Assembly (NCBI GenBank): GCA_037176905.1
Contig: JBBBWG010009258.1
Location: 1-23,156, forward strand
DNA length: 23,156 bases
Direction: 5' to 3'
DNA from: Azolla pinnata
Lineage: Eukaryota; Streptophyta; Polypodiopsida; Salviniales; Salviniaceae
How positions within the stretch are numbered: the first letter of the stretch is position 1; each line of letters opens with the position of its first letter. The position numbers and the translations under genes were made by a program. This document shows, one piece after another, positions 1 through 9,671 of the stretch. A model generated the notes under the pieces. The model was not told the origin of the DNA. It ran no database searches and saw only the letters and a list, made by a program, of their open reading frames with translations.

Positions 1-3000
1 TAATTTTTGCCACTTTTCCAGCTCCTCCTGTTGTGACTTGAGCCATTTTCTCTCTTGCCTATTCCAAGCCTCTTTGATACTTTGCTTGTATTGTATCTGA
101 GCTTCACGCTCCTTCAAAAATTATCCATGGCTTGCATAATGAGTAATAGTTGCCCATAGAAAGGGAATCTACTGTTGTAGCAGACACAACATTGTGCTAA
201 ACATGATAAATATGAACCCCACAAATGTATGTGAAAGTAAAGTTTATGTTGTCGAAGTATGTGATTTAAAACGAGTAGAGTAAAATAAGAACACATACTT
301 CTGCGACATTTTTCGTATGCTGTTTGGAGAGGACGTTTGTTATGTGAGGAAGGAACAACATCATGTTTGCCCTCTTGATCTGCAAGTCTTAACCAGCCAA
401 CCACTCATCAGTTCTTCTACCATAGGGATTTGTGCTGAATACTTCAAAACGACTAGATCTAATCTTTACATCAAACACAAAATGGTGGGCAAAGGAGAAA
501 CCTGAATACTTCTGTACTCATGGGTATTGTGGTTTTCAACACACAATTGAGATAATATAAATATATCAGCATTCATGGCATTTTCTAGACTTACTGCAGA
601 AGTGCCCACTCCAGAAATCTCAAAAATTCTAATAATACAAAACTGTTGAAATTTTGCCATTCCTCAGAATTGCAATATTTTTGTTTGTGTCCAAACTCCT
701 TGTCGTCGGAAGATGGAAGAAGCTTCTATATTCTAACAGGTTGGATGGTTTCCTTTAAAACTCGTCACTAGCATTTATATTTATAATTCTAGTTGCTTGC
801 CCTTTACATAAATTAAGCTTAGAAGTTTCTCATCATCATTTCATACATCTGGTCGATAGATAGATAGATAGATAGATGAAAATGTAAATAAATCACTCAC
901 TGTATGAATATTAACATAAGCAGGGGGTGATGTTACAATGGACTTAGTACCACCCATTGGATCTACAATCTATATAGAACGTTTGATTTTATATATACAC
1001 CGTCCTCTCCACCTTCTCTTCACATGTACTCATGGACATGGTCCACGGCAATAAATGACTCCTCTTATTTTGCATATGACAAACATCAAATCATGATAAC
1101 ACAACAACCAACATATAATAATGGAGGTGGACTAGCATAATGCACAAATTATGCTCATTCATATCATGTGTTCATAATACATATATGAACTTGATATTAG
1201 AAAATAGCATACCCGTATCAAAGCATATGGGTCATGTTACCACAATCAGAACAATCCATCTCATGCGTATAAATTAACTTTTCTGCAACCAAATTGATGC
1301 TTGAAATTCTATTTGTGCCTAATTAAGCATCGTCAGCTTTGTGAGTGCATGTATAGCTGTGAAAGAGTTGGGTATAAAGATTAAGTACCATCTCATTTCT
1401 TCTCTCAGCTCTAATAGTGGCTTCGAGCGCATCTAGCTTCAGCCTCTCACGCTATTACATAACATGCATAAGAAAGATTAATAATCTTTTTAACAAACTT
1501 ATTCAACATAGCTTGCTAAATGAAAGCATATTGGAAGAAGCACATGTTTATCGGGATGTGATATCATCCACATTTAGGTCTTTTTTACACTCCTCAGATG
1601 AGAAAGGAACAGAAGAAGTAGATGTAACTGAATAGCTAAGGTTGGCTGATAAAAGTCCACTATATCTTTCTTTTAATCCTTGGAAATTAGCTCAAGCAAT
1701 AATTTTTGAGCTCGGGTTACAATTAGATTATGCAATCGGGACCCATGTCCTTAAAAGTGAACCATTAGATGAAGCATCATAAATGACGATCTATAGTCAG
1801 AAATGCTACAACTGTACATTGCGATTGGGAGAGTGCTTGTCAAGGGAGATAGAATGTGTGTAAAGATAGTTCTAGCATTAAACTTTGAGGAGAGCATAAC
1901 TATATGAACCGCTACACTTTTATTAAGCCGTCCAAGGTTATTTATATCACAACTACATGTTCTTAATTGGAAACCCAAAATGAGTAAATAAATTGTTGAG
2001 ATTTTCATTCTGATCATGTAAATAAAGTTGAATCCCATGGTAGCGTCTCCTAATTTTATTTCATTGATGGGATTATCCACCCTAGGAGAGCTCCGATAAA
2101 GACCTGAATCCCTCAACAAGAAGCATATTTGCGATAAAAACAAAAAGGCAAGAAAACAAAGCATTAGCTTATGACAAATATGAAAATGAAATAAGATGCC
2201 AAGGAGAAGACATAACAGTATGAATTTGGGACGTTAAAAGTTAAATGCAACATAACAACTAAAAAGAAAAATCAAAAATTAAATTTCTAGTAACAGTAAA
2301 TTTGGTTCAATCAGTAGCCTTTCAGTGCTATACAGTATGGCATACCATGCCAATAAATGACATAATACTTCTTCTCAAAACGCATTTTTACTCCAGACAT
2401 GTTATTATTGTGGTTAGATATGATCATTTGGTACCTGCTGGTCTGGCTAAATATGATCATTTGGTTAATTGTAATTTGCCTGGTGGTCTGGCTAAATGTG
2501 ATCATTCGGTTAATTGTAATGTACCTGGTAGTCTGACATTGGTCGACAATTTCGATATCAACACCAGGCATTTATACTCAAGTCTAATTCCTACACAAGA
2601 GTGCTTCCAAATTCCTCGTGGTCTGACATTGGTTGACAACTTCTATTATTATCGCCATGCATTTACACTCAAGTCTAATTCCTAGACAAGAGTGCTTCCA
2701 AATGATGTACTGTGTACATCTGCTAAATTCCAGTGATGGGCTGAATTTGCAGTTTATAATATTCATAGAACTAGAGACTGAATTAAACCTCCAAATTTGC
2801 TTCTTTATCTTTTTTATCTTGTATACGTTTTGCATGCAGGGCTTTGATTGTATTTGGCCATCTCTTTGCTCGTTCATCTGATAACGCCTTCAATTCCAAT
2901 TTCTACAGGCATGATAAAAAGCACAAATCATGTATAAAGTTTATAGGTAGGGATTGTAGAGCGAACTGTTTCCACATAATAATGACCAAACACTAAATAT

Positions 3001-3569
3001 TCATTCACTGCATATATGTGTGTATGCGTGCACTTAAAAACCCAGAGAAAATGGAACACATTCATACTACCAATCTACTGTGAAACAATTAAGCTAACCT
3101 CAAGCAAATGCAGTGGAACATATAGAGATGATGTGAAAGTGTATAACGAAGGTTATTTTGCATCTCATGCACGACATGTTCATCTATTAACATGCTAATG
3201 TAATTGTTTCCACTAGCTCTTTTCCACGCGGTGCACAAATGCAAGAACAAAAATATTGAGAACCATAGAACTTCCAAGGTTGCAAGGAATAGAAGATGCG
3301 AAAGATTTTACGTACACACTATCTATTGGAACCGAATGATCAGTTTGCTGATGGTAGGATGTCATCTTTGTCGTTCACAAATCCAGACATATATGCATAT
3401 GTTCACCGTCAAACAGAAGTATGAGCAAGATAATGTACGACTAAACAAAACGAGTTGGGTTGACCTCTTTCATGAATTTCGAGCGGTGATCCCTCCGTGG
3501 GCTTTGCCTCATGCGCTGCAGATCATCTTTAGTGATTTCGATCACATTACGTTCTTCGGGTGCAATCAT
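1..3569 (-). CDS. CFAP210: CFAP210-like ciliary/flagellar protein (TPH-type coiled coil), 5 exons, 3' end off window
   Basis: Probable microtubule inner protein of axonemal doublets, in land plants expected only in swimming sperm. Exons on the minus strand: 3465-3569, 2789-2902, 1389-1451, 299-379 and <1-111 (35, 38, 21, 27 and 37 codons). Every exon is open, bounded by AG/GT, and every junction is phase 0, giving 158 residues so far. The start ATG (3567-3569) follows an in-frame TAG. Landmarks in order: ITKDDLQRMR, RAKRWPNTIKALHAKRIQDKK without its last residue, LDALEATIRAERRNEM, IKRANMMLF, and EREAQIQYKQ followed by K/E/Q-rich coiled coil. The WPNTI-like and EREAQI segments and their order match what I recall of CFAP210/CCDC173. 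The stretch between IKRANMMLF and EREAQ is divergent from the family. The donors of exons 1 and 2 (GTCAAC, GTTTAA) and the acceptor of exon 5 are weak. Another TPH-family ciliary protein is the main alternative. Confidence 0.75.
380..1388 (-). other. Intron 3 of the CFAP210-like gene
   Basis: AT-rich sequence between the 21-codon and 27-codon exons, donor GTACTT and acceptor ACTTGCAG. It holds a short GATA microsatellite. I saw no further coding exon, and phase 0 carries directly across this gap. Confidence 0.6.
855..877. repeat. (GATA)n microsatellite
   Basis: About six GATA units in tandem inside intron 3 of the CFAP210-like gene. Confidence 0.95.
2422..2523. repeat. Short irregular tandem repeat
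   Basis: Three copies of a TATGATCATT-type unit at 2422, 2455 and 2500 (the third reads TGTGATCATT), with TGGTCTGGCTAAAT between them. Spacing is 33 and 45 nt. It lies next to the 90-bp duplication. Confidence 0.7.
2524..2703. repeat. 90-bp tandem duplication
   Basis: Two head-to-tail copies, 2524-2613 and 2614-2703. Both begin with CCT(G/C)GT and end with AGAGTGCTTCCAAAT. They share GTCTGACATTGGT and CTCAAGTCTAATTCCTA with scattered substitutions. Confidence 0.85.
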
Positions 3570-4260
3570 TTTCTTTTGTCGCTACACTGGAGCTGTTAAA
3601 ACACATGCATGCGAGATGAGCAGTTTGTGATCATCACGAGGGAAAATGTTCGACAAAACTAAAACCAAAAAGCGATCAGGCCACCAGAAGTGCGGCAAAG
3701 TAAACAAATGTAGGCATGGTAAGCCATGGTATGGCGGAAATTGGTCGCAGTCATCGTCATCGTCGCATCTAGTAAAAAAAACAAATCAGCCTTTTTCTAA
3801 CTCTGTCAAGCCCTGTTGTGGATTAGGCATTCCATCCCTAGCAAAATCCACCGAATCCACTCCCAGATACATAGTTTCTGCATGATCGGCATCAGCCAAT
3901 GACCGACCTTACCATCAACCAAAACCGACAATGACCAGAACATTGGTCGAAAGGTGGGAAACAGAGAGAGAGAGAGAGAGAGGAGAGCACCGGAGGCAAT
4001 GCACGACCCAAAACTAAACCAAAAGAAAACGGAACTCTGACTTACAGGGCTCCAACCAATGGTGCATGGATACAGATATATATGGACATAAGATGCACGG
4101 AGAAAGAAGCAGAAATGGAGATGCTTTCCAGACCTGCGGGTGGGGAGATGGATGATCGACGGGGGGAGAAGAAGACGATGGCGATGGAGACACGGAGGGC
4201 AAATCGGCGACAACAGAACGTCTGTTGCTGTTCCATTCTTTCTTCTTCTGTTACGATTCC
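3570..4260. other. Intergenic; probable upstream region of the CFAP210-like gene
   Basis: No gene recognised. Contains an AG microsatellite near 3962-3982. A stretch around 3646-3885 is open on the plus strand but low in coding character. The region lies 5' of the minus-strand flagellar gene, so its promoter is expected here; no clear core element was seen. Confidence 0.4.
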
Positions 4261-4282
4261 GAAAGGTTTTCGTTCTTCTCAT

Positions 4283-4720
4283 ACATACGCACACATACAT
4301 ACATACATACATGCACGCACACATACATACATGCATACATACATGCACACACGCATACATACATACATACATGCATATACACACATGCACACACACATAC
4401 ATGCATATACACACATGCACACATACATACATGCATATACACACATGCACACATACATACATGCATATACACACATCCACACATACATACATGCATATAC
4501 ACACATGCACACATACATGCATGCACACATGCATGCACACATACCTACATGCATGCATGCATAGGTATGCATGCATGCATGCATAGGTATGCATGCATGC
4601 ATGGTGTTCGATGTGTGAATGCATGGATACTCTAGTGTTTGCAATGATACATGGTGGGCCTTGCACATGCATGCATGCATGCATGTGCACGGTGCATGCA
4701 TTGCATGCATGCATATGGAA
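4283..4720. repeat. CATA/CATG/CACA microsatellite field with a 30-bp minisatellite
   Basis: Alternating purine-pyrimidine tetranucleotides. Between about 4371 and 4520 they are organised into five copies of an exact 30-bp period (ATGCATATAC then ACACATGCAC then ACATACATAC). Then come CATG-rich blocks with two copies of a GCATAGGTATGCATG segment. The His/Thr/Cys-rich ORFs here, on both strands, come from the repeat. Confidence 0.95.
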
Positions 4721-4722
4721 GT

Positions 4723-4929
4723 AACATTCGGAGCACCGGAAATTTTTTCTTTTTTTTCCAAAATAATATCCTTCCATTAGTTAGTCCAAATTTACATAGC
4801 ACAAATTATAAGACAAACTGAAGTAGATATTGGTCAGACTATTTCTCGTCAATACTTGGACCTATCTATGTGCTTCGAGGTGGAAACAACCATGTTGAAG
4901 GTGGAAACAACATTCGAGCATCGGAAATT
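4723..4929. repeat. Imperfect direct repeats flanking about 165 bp
   Basis: AACATTCGGAGCACCGGAA at 4723 and AACATTCGAGCATCGGAA at 4909 are near-identical, as are GGTGGAAACAAC at 4879 and 4900. The AT-rich segment between them has no coding signal. Confidence 0.7.
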
Positions 4930-4969
4930 AGGGCTGGGTCCGAGGCGTAAGATTGAATTGGGTCGCAGG

Positions 4970-5320
4970 CCCCGATGATGCCTCATTTCGGAGACTCTTC
5001 TTCTTCTGCTGCTTCTTCTGCTTCTTCTACTTCTTCCTCTGTAGAACTCCTAAACTGCCCGATCGGGGACGCAGAACAGGCGGGTGTTTTTTTTTTCTTC
5101 TTCTCTTCCCTTCCTCCGGTTTTCACTTTCTGGAGCCCAGCAAGCAGCAGCAAAGGGGCGAGGGGGCTTTCCGCAGTAACCCGACGAAAAAGAATGGGCT
5201 TTCGCTTTCCGAACGCGTGTGCAGCGCTTCGTCGCCACAGATGCGGATACAAGCGATTTTACACATGAGACGCTCTGGCCAGATCCACCGCCCATCATCG
5301 CCCGACGCCAGACCTTACAC
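4970..5320. other. Intergenic, TTC-rich, no gene recognised
   Basis: A CTTCTTCTTCTGCTG tract at 4997-5042 and a run of T at about 5087-5096. The remainder is moderately GC-rich. Several frames are open only because the sequence is poor in stops. Confidence 0.4.
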
Positions 5321-5324
5321 ACAT

Positions 5325-5355
<31 letters not shown>

Positions 5356-5690
5356 GTATGTGCGTGTGTGCATGCATGTACACATGCACACATGGGGGGG
5401 AATGGGGTGTATGCATGTGCATGATGGATGCACTGGAGACATGATGGAACGCACACACACACGCACACATACATACACACAAGCGCACGCACACATACAT
5501 GCACACACACACATGCACGCACACATACATACACATGCATGCATGCATGCATGCATACATATATAGCCTTCTTCTTCTTCCTGCTTCTTCTTCTTCTAAC
5601 ACACACACAAGCACACATGCATGCATGCATGCATGCCTGCACGCACACATACATGCATGCATGCATGCACACATACATACATAGCCTTCT
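5321..5690. repeat. TATG, CACA/CATA and CATG microsatellite cluster
   Basis: TATG repeats at 5323-5354, CACA/CATA/CATG tracts at 5450-5552 and again at 5597-5684. TTC tracts separate the blocks. Open frames across this block are repeat artefacts. Confidence 0.95.
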
Positions 5691-5938
5691 TGTTCTTCTT
5701 CTCTTCTTCTTCTTCCTTCTTCTTCTTCTGTTCTTTTGTTCTTCGTTCTTCATCGCTACGACAGCGCAAAGAGGAAAGGGAGCAGCGCGGAGGCGGAAGA
5801 GAAGAAGAAGAAGAAGAAGAAGAGAAGAAGAAGAAATGGGCGGCGACGACGTCGTCCTCTTCTCCTCCTCCTCTTCTTCTTCCTCTTCTTCCTCATCCTC
5901 TTCTCTTCTTCTTCTTCGTCTTCTTCTCCCTTTCCTGC
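5684..5938 (+). repeat. TTC / GAA / TCC tracts in the trihelix leader
   Basis: A pyrimidine tract (5684-5750), then a GAA purine tract (about 5797-5835), then a TCC/TTC tract (5857-5940). The last two are nearly complementary and only about 20 nt apart, so a transcript starting upstream could fold into a long hairpin. Confidence 0.85.
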
Positions 5939-6147
5939 GAAGAAGCCATGGCTTCTCACGCCGCCTCTGCAGCCGATGCAAGCCATCGCCATCGCCCTCC
6001 ATTCCCAGCGGCCTCCGCCGCAGCAGATCCAGCCCACCCGTCCCATCCCCGACAGCACCCACAACCCCACAACCCTCCCCGTCAACAGCAGCAGCAGCAG
6101 AAGCAGCTGCAGAAGCATCGGCGGCAGCAAAGCGAACAAGAAGATGA
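5836..6147 (+). other. Overlapping upstream ORF of the trihelix gene
   Basis: ATG in a good context (GAAGAAATGGG) opens a 103-codon frame. It runs over the main start at 5948 in another frame and stops within the main CDS. Its product would be Ser/Leu/Arg-rich low complexity. If the transcript starts upstream of 5836, it would lower initiation at the main ATG. Just after the ATG lies the palindrome GACGACGTCGTC (5845-5856). Confidence 0.4.
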
Positions 6148-7115
6148 TGATGATGAAGAAGATGATGATGATGAGGAGGAGGAGGAGGAGGATGATGACG
6201 ACGCTGAAGAAGGAGAAGGAGAAGACGCAGCTGCGCCGCCGGCGCCTCCTGTAGCAGCAGGGCCTGCGGCAGCAACAACAACAACAACAACAACGACGAC
6301 GACGACGAAGAAGAAGGAGAAGAAGAAGGAGAAGGAGAAGGAGGAGGATAAGAAGATGAAGCTTCCCCCGCCGGGGACTTGGAGCCCCATCGAAACCCTC
6401 CATCTGATCCGATGGTACAGGGAGAAGTGGTACTCTCTCAAGCGAGGCCAGCTCAAAGGATCCCACTGGGAGGAGATCGCCGATTCCGTGGCTCGCTCCT
6501 GTGCAGGGCACCCCGATGTGACCTCCCACAAATCCTCCGTTCAGTGCAGGCACAAGCTCGAGAAGCTCCGCCGCAGGTACAGGACCGAGCTCCAGCTCGT
6601 GCTTCGCAGAGGCCATGGCGCCTCTCAGTGGCCCTTCTTCTCCGCCATGGATTCCCTGGAACGAGGTCAAGAAGAGCCCCGGCCTGTGCTTCAAGCCAAG
6701 GTAATTCTCCCTCCCTCTTCTTCCTCTCTTCCTCCTCCTCCTCCTCCTCCTCCTCCTCCTCCTCCTCCTGTGGTTTCTCGCTTCGTAGATCTAGGCCACA
6801 GCAAGCGGCTCGCCTCCGAGAGAAGCCATCGCCCTAGACCCCCCGGTATTCATGCCCGAGTAGATGCGCAGCGAGATGCAGAAGAGGGCGATGCAGAAGG
6901 TGTTGAAGAAATCGAAGAGTTCGAAGAAGGGGAAGGCGGAGAGGAAGACGGCGACGATTCGGATCGACCTCCCCCTCCCAAGAAACCGAAGACGACGAAG
7001 AAGAAGGTGCAGAAGAAGAAGGGCAGCGAGATGCGCTTCTCGAGCCTGAAAGGGTATCATCGAGGAGCGCAGAGCTATCGGCGAGAGCATGAGAACGACG
7101 ATGAAGAAGATGGCA

Positions 7116-7164
<49 letters not shown>

Positions 7165-7600
7165 CGACGACGAAGACGACGACGATGGGTCCTTCTCGCC
7201 TGCGCTTCCGAACATGGGCAATGGTAACATCAGACATCAGAAGGAGTTTAGAAACCACCGGGGGTATTTCGGCGGTGCTGATGATGCAGGAAGACACAAT
7301 CGTGGCCCATCCGTTGCTCCTCCATCATCATCGTCGTCGCCATCTTCATCGTCGCTGGGCATGGCAGCGGTTATCAGATATCTTGGAGAAGGATTCCTTC
7401 GTATGGAGCAGATGAAGGTCCAAATGCAGCGAGAAACCGAGCTTTTCCGAGCTGATATGGAGCTTCGCCGCACTGGGATTGTGCTAGAGGCACAGAAGCA
7501 GATCGCGCACCAGTTCTCTTCTGCATTGAGCAGCTTGGAGAAGAAGAAGAGCAAGAAGAAGAAGAAGAAGAAGAAGATCTCCCATTCGAAGCAGGATTGA
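5948..7600 (+). CDS. SIP1-clade trihelix (GT) transcription factor, 550 aa
   Basis: Probable nuclear DNA-binding regulator. The start ATG sits in a strong context (AAGCCATGGC); the open frame upstream is repeat-coded. Residues 1-140 are low complexity: Pro/His, poly-Gln, an Asp/Glu block at 65-90, poly-Thr, then Lys/Glu. The trihelix domain is about 143-213: GTWSPIETLHLIRWY, SHWEEIADSV, SVQCRHKLEKLRRRYR, with helix tryptophans W145 and W174. WPFFSAMDSLERG (228-240) is the usual follow-on of SIP1/ASIL-type proteins. Next come Pro, basic (PPPPKKPKTTKKK) and poly-Asp tracts. The C-terminal helix (YLGEGFLRMEQMK to LEAQKQIAHQFSSAL) fits the conserved SIP1 tail, and a Lys-rich end follows. A GTAAT donor at 6701 and an AG at 6805 would excise 105 nt in frame, removing the poly-Pro segment. 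The poly-residue tracts are pure triplet repeats and likely vary in length. Confidence 0.88.
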
Positions 7601-8930
7601 ACCGTTCTCCAAGCTATGGCTTATTTGTCGCTTGCACCAATGCCTGGAAAAGAAAACCTTGGCAATAGAGATGGCAGAATGCCATCATCATCTTCTTCTT
7701 CGTCGATCATCATCATTTCCCCGACGCGGAGCTGTCTGTACCTTCTTTTTGGATTCGTAAACAATTCTTTTTTGGGAAAGATCTATGCAATGTTCTATTC
7801 ATTTCCAGTTTTGCAATTCCCCTCTCTGTGTTCTGTTTTTTTTTTGCTCCTCTTGAAGATCTGCCATATATCATTGTGGATCGTGCCAAATGCCTCAAGA
7901 CTGGTCTTCGAACACGGAGGATCGCGCCGACACTGCGGAAATGGTTCAACCTCAGCACATTTCAGGTGTCAGATGACAAAAAAATAAGAACAGATTTGGA
8001 TTGCTCCAATGTTATTGGCCATCATTATTTTGAAAGACCTACCTGTTACAGGAGCATAGCCACCATGGCCGCCATAGCCACCATAGTTGTAAGATGATCA
8101 TATCAGGGACTGCAATGTCATCAGTATAGCAACTTCCATTTTGAATGTCAGAAGATCTCCACATTACTAGTTAGTATTAGGCTCAGATTCGCATTATTTT
8201 CGATCAGACTTTGGAAGAGTATGTGCTGTAAAATGGTTTCAATCAGACAAAGAAAGCAGGCAGGCAGGACTAGGCCACGGCGATCTCCATCTTGGGGCCC
8301 TAGTCTGCACTAGCTCTTGATTATGGCACTGAATTTTGGAGCCAGTTTACTGATCGGTATTCACATCAAAGAGTTGGATTTCTAACTTTTCCGCTTACTT
8401 ACAAGAGCTCTTGATTATGCGTCTTTGGAACCCTAAAGCAACATGCATCTTTGGAACCCTAATGCCGACTTCATAGTCCTAATGTGTTGTAGAAGAAGTT
8501 CATTTGTGGAATCGAGGAAGTTCGACCCACTTTCTCGTCCGTTTGATTTGGATGTACATCAAAGATTTGACCACCGAAGAAACAACCGGTGTGTGACCTT
8601 ATCGTAACATGCATAGGCCAGCAAGATTAATACCACACAACCATTGATTGCTCTGTAAAGATTGAAGAGTTGGATGTTGTAGTGGACACAATGGCTTTGG
8701 TTTCGTTCGGCTTTTGATACAATAGACCATGCTAAAACTAAACCATTCGAGGCCTTCAAACTGTTTAAACCATCACAAGTCCAACTTAAACCAATCCGAT
8801 TAGCCTTTTTCTAAGACCGGATTAACCCAAACCTATCGGAAACCAATCAACACAATTAAACCATTAATTAGATTAGCACACGCACAAAAACCAACTACAA
8901 TGAATGAAACCTATTGGTGATTCAGGGGCC
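7601..8930. other. Trihelix 3' flank and intergenic region, no gene supported
   Basis: The start of this stretch should be trihelix 3' UTR. A 7830-8097 plus frame is open, but no family or consistent exon structure supports it. A short direct repeat of CTTTGGAACCCTAA occurs at 8423 and 8449. GCCACCATGGCCGCCATAG near 8059 is a simple repeat that reads Gly/Tyr-rich on the minus strand but is closed by a nearby stop. Confidence 0.4.
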
Positions 8931-8935
8931 ATAGC

Positions 8936-8936
<1 letters not shown>

Positions 8937-8982
<46 letters not shown>
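8937..8982. repeat. (AG)23 microsatellite
   Basis: Uninterrupted AG dinucleotides. Ser/Leu repeat ORFs on the minus strand come from it. Confidence 0.98.
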
Positions 8983-8985
<3 letters not shown>

Positions 8986-9085
8986 CTTGAAGCTCTGTGT
9001 TGTTGTTTCTGTGCGACCCAATTGAGATAATTGGCCATAGAAAGGTTCCATCACAGTAAAATCCACAGATCGAGTTTCCCTGTAG

Positions 9086-9198
9086 GAAGCAGACGAGGAA
9101 GGCTGGATGCTGCTGCCATACGAAGAAATGGTTTTGCAGAACGTCATGAGTTGCTTCATGATGCAGTCCAGAGATGCAGTGAAGATTTGCCTCAACAG
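9086..9198 (+). CDS. Possible isolated internal exon, unknown protein
   Basis: Bounded by a pyrimidine-rich acceptor (TTTCCCTGTAG) and a good donor (CAACAG then GTGAGG). It encodes 37 codons plus two bases, including DEEGWMLLPYEEMVLQ and MMQSRDAVKICLN. Reading on, an in-frame TGA lies inside the donor, and the same frame then stays open to a TGA at about 9342. No partner exon was found, and another plus frame and the minus strand are open too, so the call is weak. I do not recognise the family. It may be a relic or chance. Confidence 0.25.
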
Positions 9199-9545
9199 GT
9201 GAGGACTTCTTTGCAGCGACCCGATTGAGGGCAACAAGAATCTGTTCGGCGTGCTTTGCTGTGAACAAGTTCAAGAAGAAGGTCTTGTGTATCGCCATGG
9301 ATTGCTATGCTCATCAGCAAAGTTCTTGAAACATGCGTGACTCTCAAGTTCATGTGTGAGTGTCCTCAGCTCTTTCGGTTTGCTGGATCACATGTATTTT
9401 GGGCTGTGGTCTCTCAGATGGGTGGGCATCTTTCAGTCTTATGGGCTGGCTTTTGGTTTTGTTTCGGCAATGGCATATGCTAATGTTCGGAATTCAAGGG
9501 CTGCCAAACCCTAGAAGAACAAAGAAGTGATTGGGAGAGGTAACT

Positions 9546-9596
9546 GATGCTTCACGATTGCTAATCGATCACATATCCCTGATCGCGTGAAGCATC
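9546..9596. repeat. Imperfect inverted repeat / hairpin
   Basis: GATGCTTCACG (9546-9556) pairs with CGTGAAGCATC (9586-9596), and inside it CGATCA (9566-9571) pairs with TGATCG (9580-9585). This predicts an 11-bp stem, a 9-nt one-sided bulge, a 6-bp stem and an 8-nt loop. Function unknown. Confidence 0.7.
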
Positions 9597-9671
9597 TCGA
9601 TGCAGATTCAAGGCTATGGCCTTCATCCTCCCAGCTCAGATGCGGTGCAAGCATTTGGTACTCATACTCCA

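Larger units (their letters stand above)
1452..2788 (-). other. Intron 2 of the CFAP210-like gene
   Basis: Largest intron of the gene (1337 nt), donor GTTTAA and acceptor ATGTAATAG. It contains an open but uncharacterised minus-strand stretch (1751-2164) and a tandem duplication at its 5' side. Nothing in it resembles the coiled-coil protein. Confidence 0.55.

Noticed and set aside
1751..2164. 137-codon minus ORF inside CFAP210-like intron 2
   Set aside because: No family features; the flanking exons join in phase without it.
3806..5684. Long His/Cys/Thr/Met-rich ORFs on both strands
   Set aside because: They are translations of CATA/CATG/CACA tetranucleotide repeats, open in all frames, with no family motif.
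5295..6694. Large minus-strand ORFs opposite the trihelix gene
   Set aside because: Leu/Arg/Glu/Cys low complexity from TTC and GAT tracts; the plus strand encodes the conserved trihelix domain.
8040..8100. Gly/Tyr-rich minus frame with a GTAGGT donor
   Set aside because: An in-frame TGA lies just upstream with no acceptor after it; the sequence is a short CCACCATGG-type repeat.
8873..9298. 141-codon minus ORF including the AG repeat
   Set aside because: About a fifth is Ser/Leu from the microsatellite; no recognisable family, and all frames here are stop-poor.
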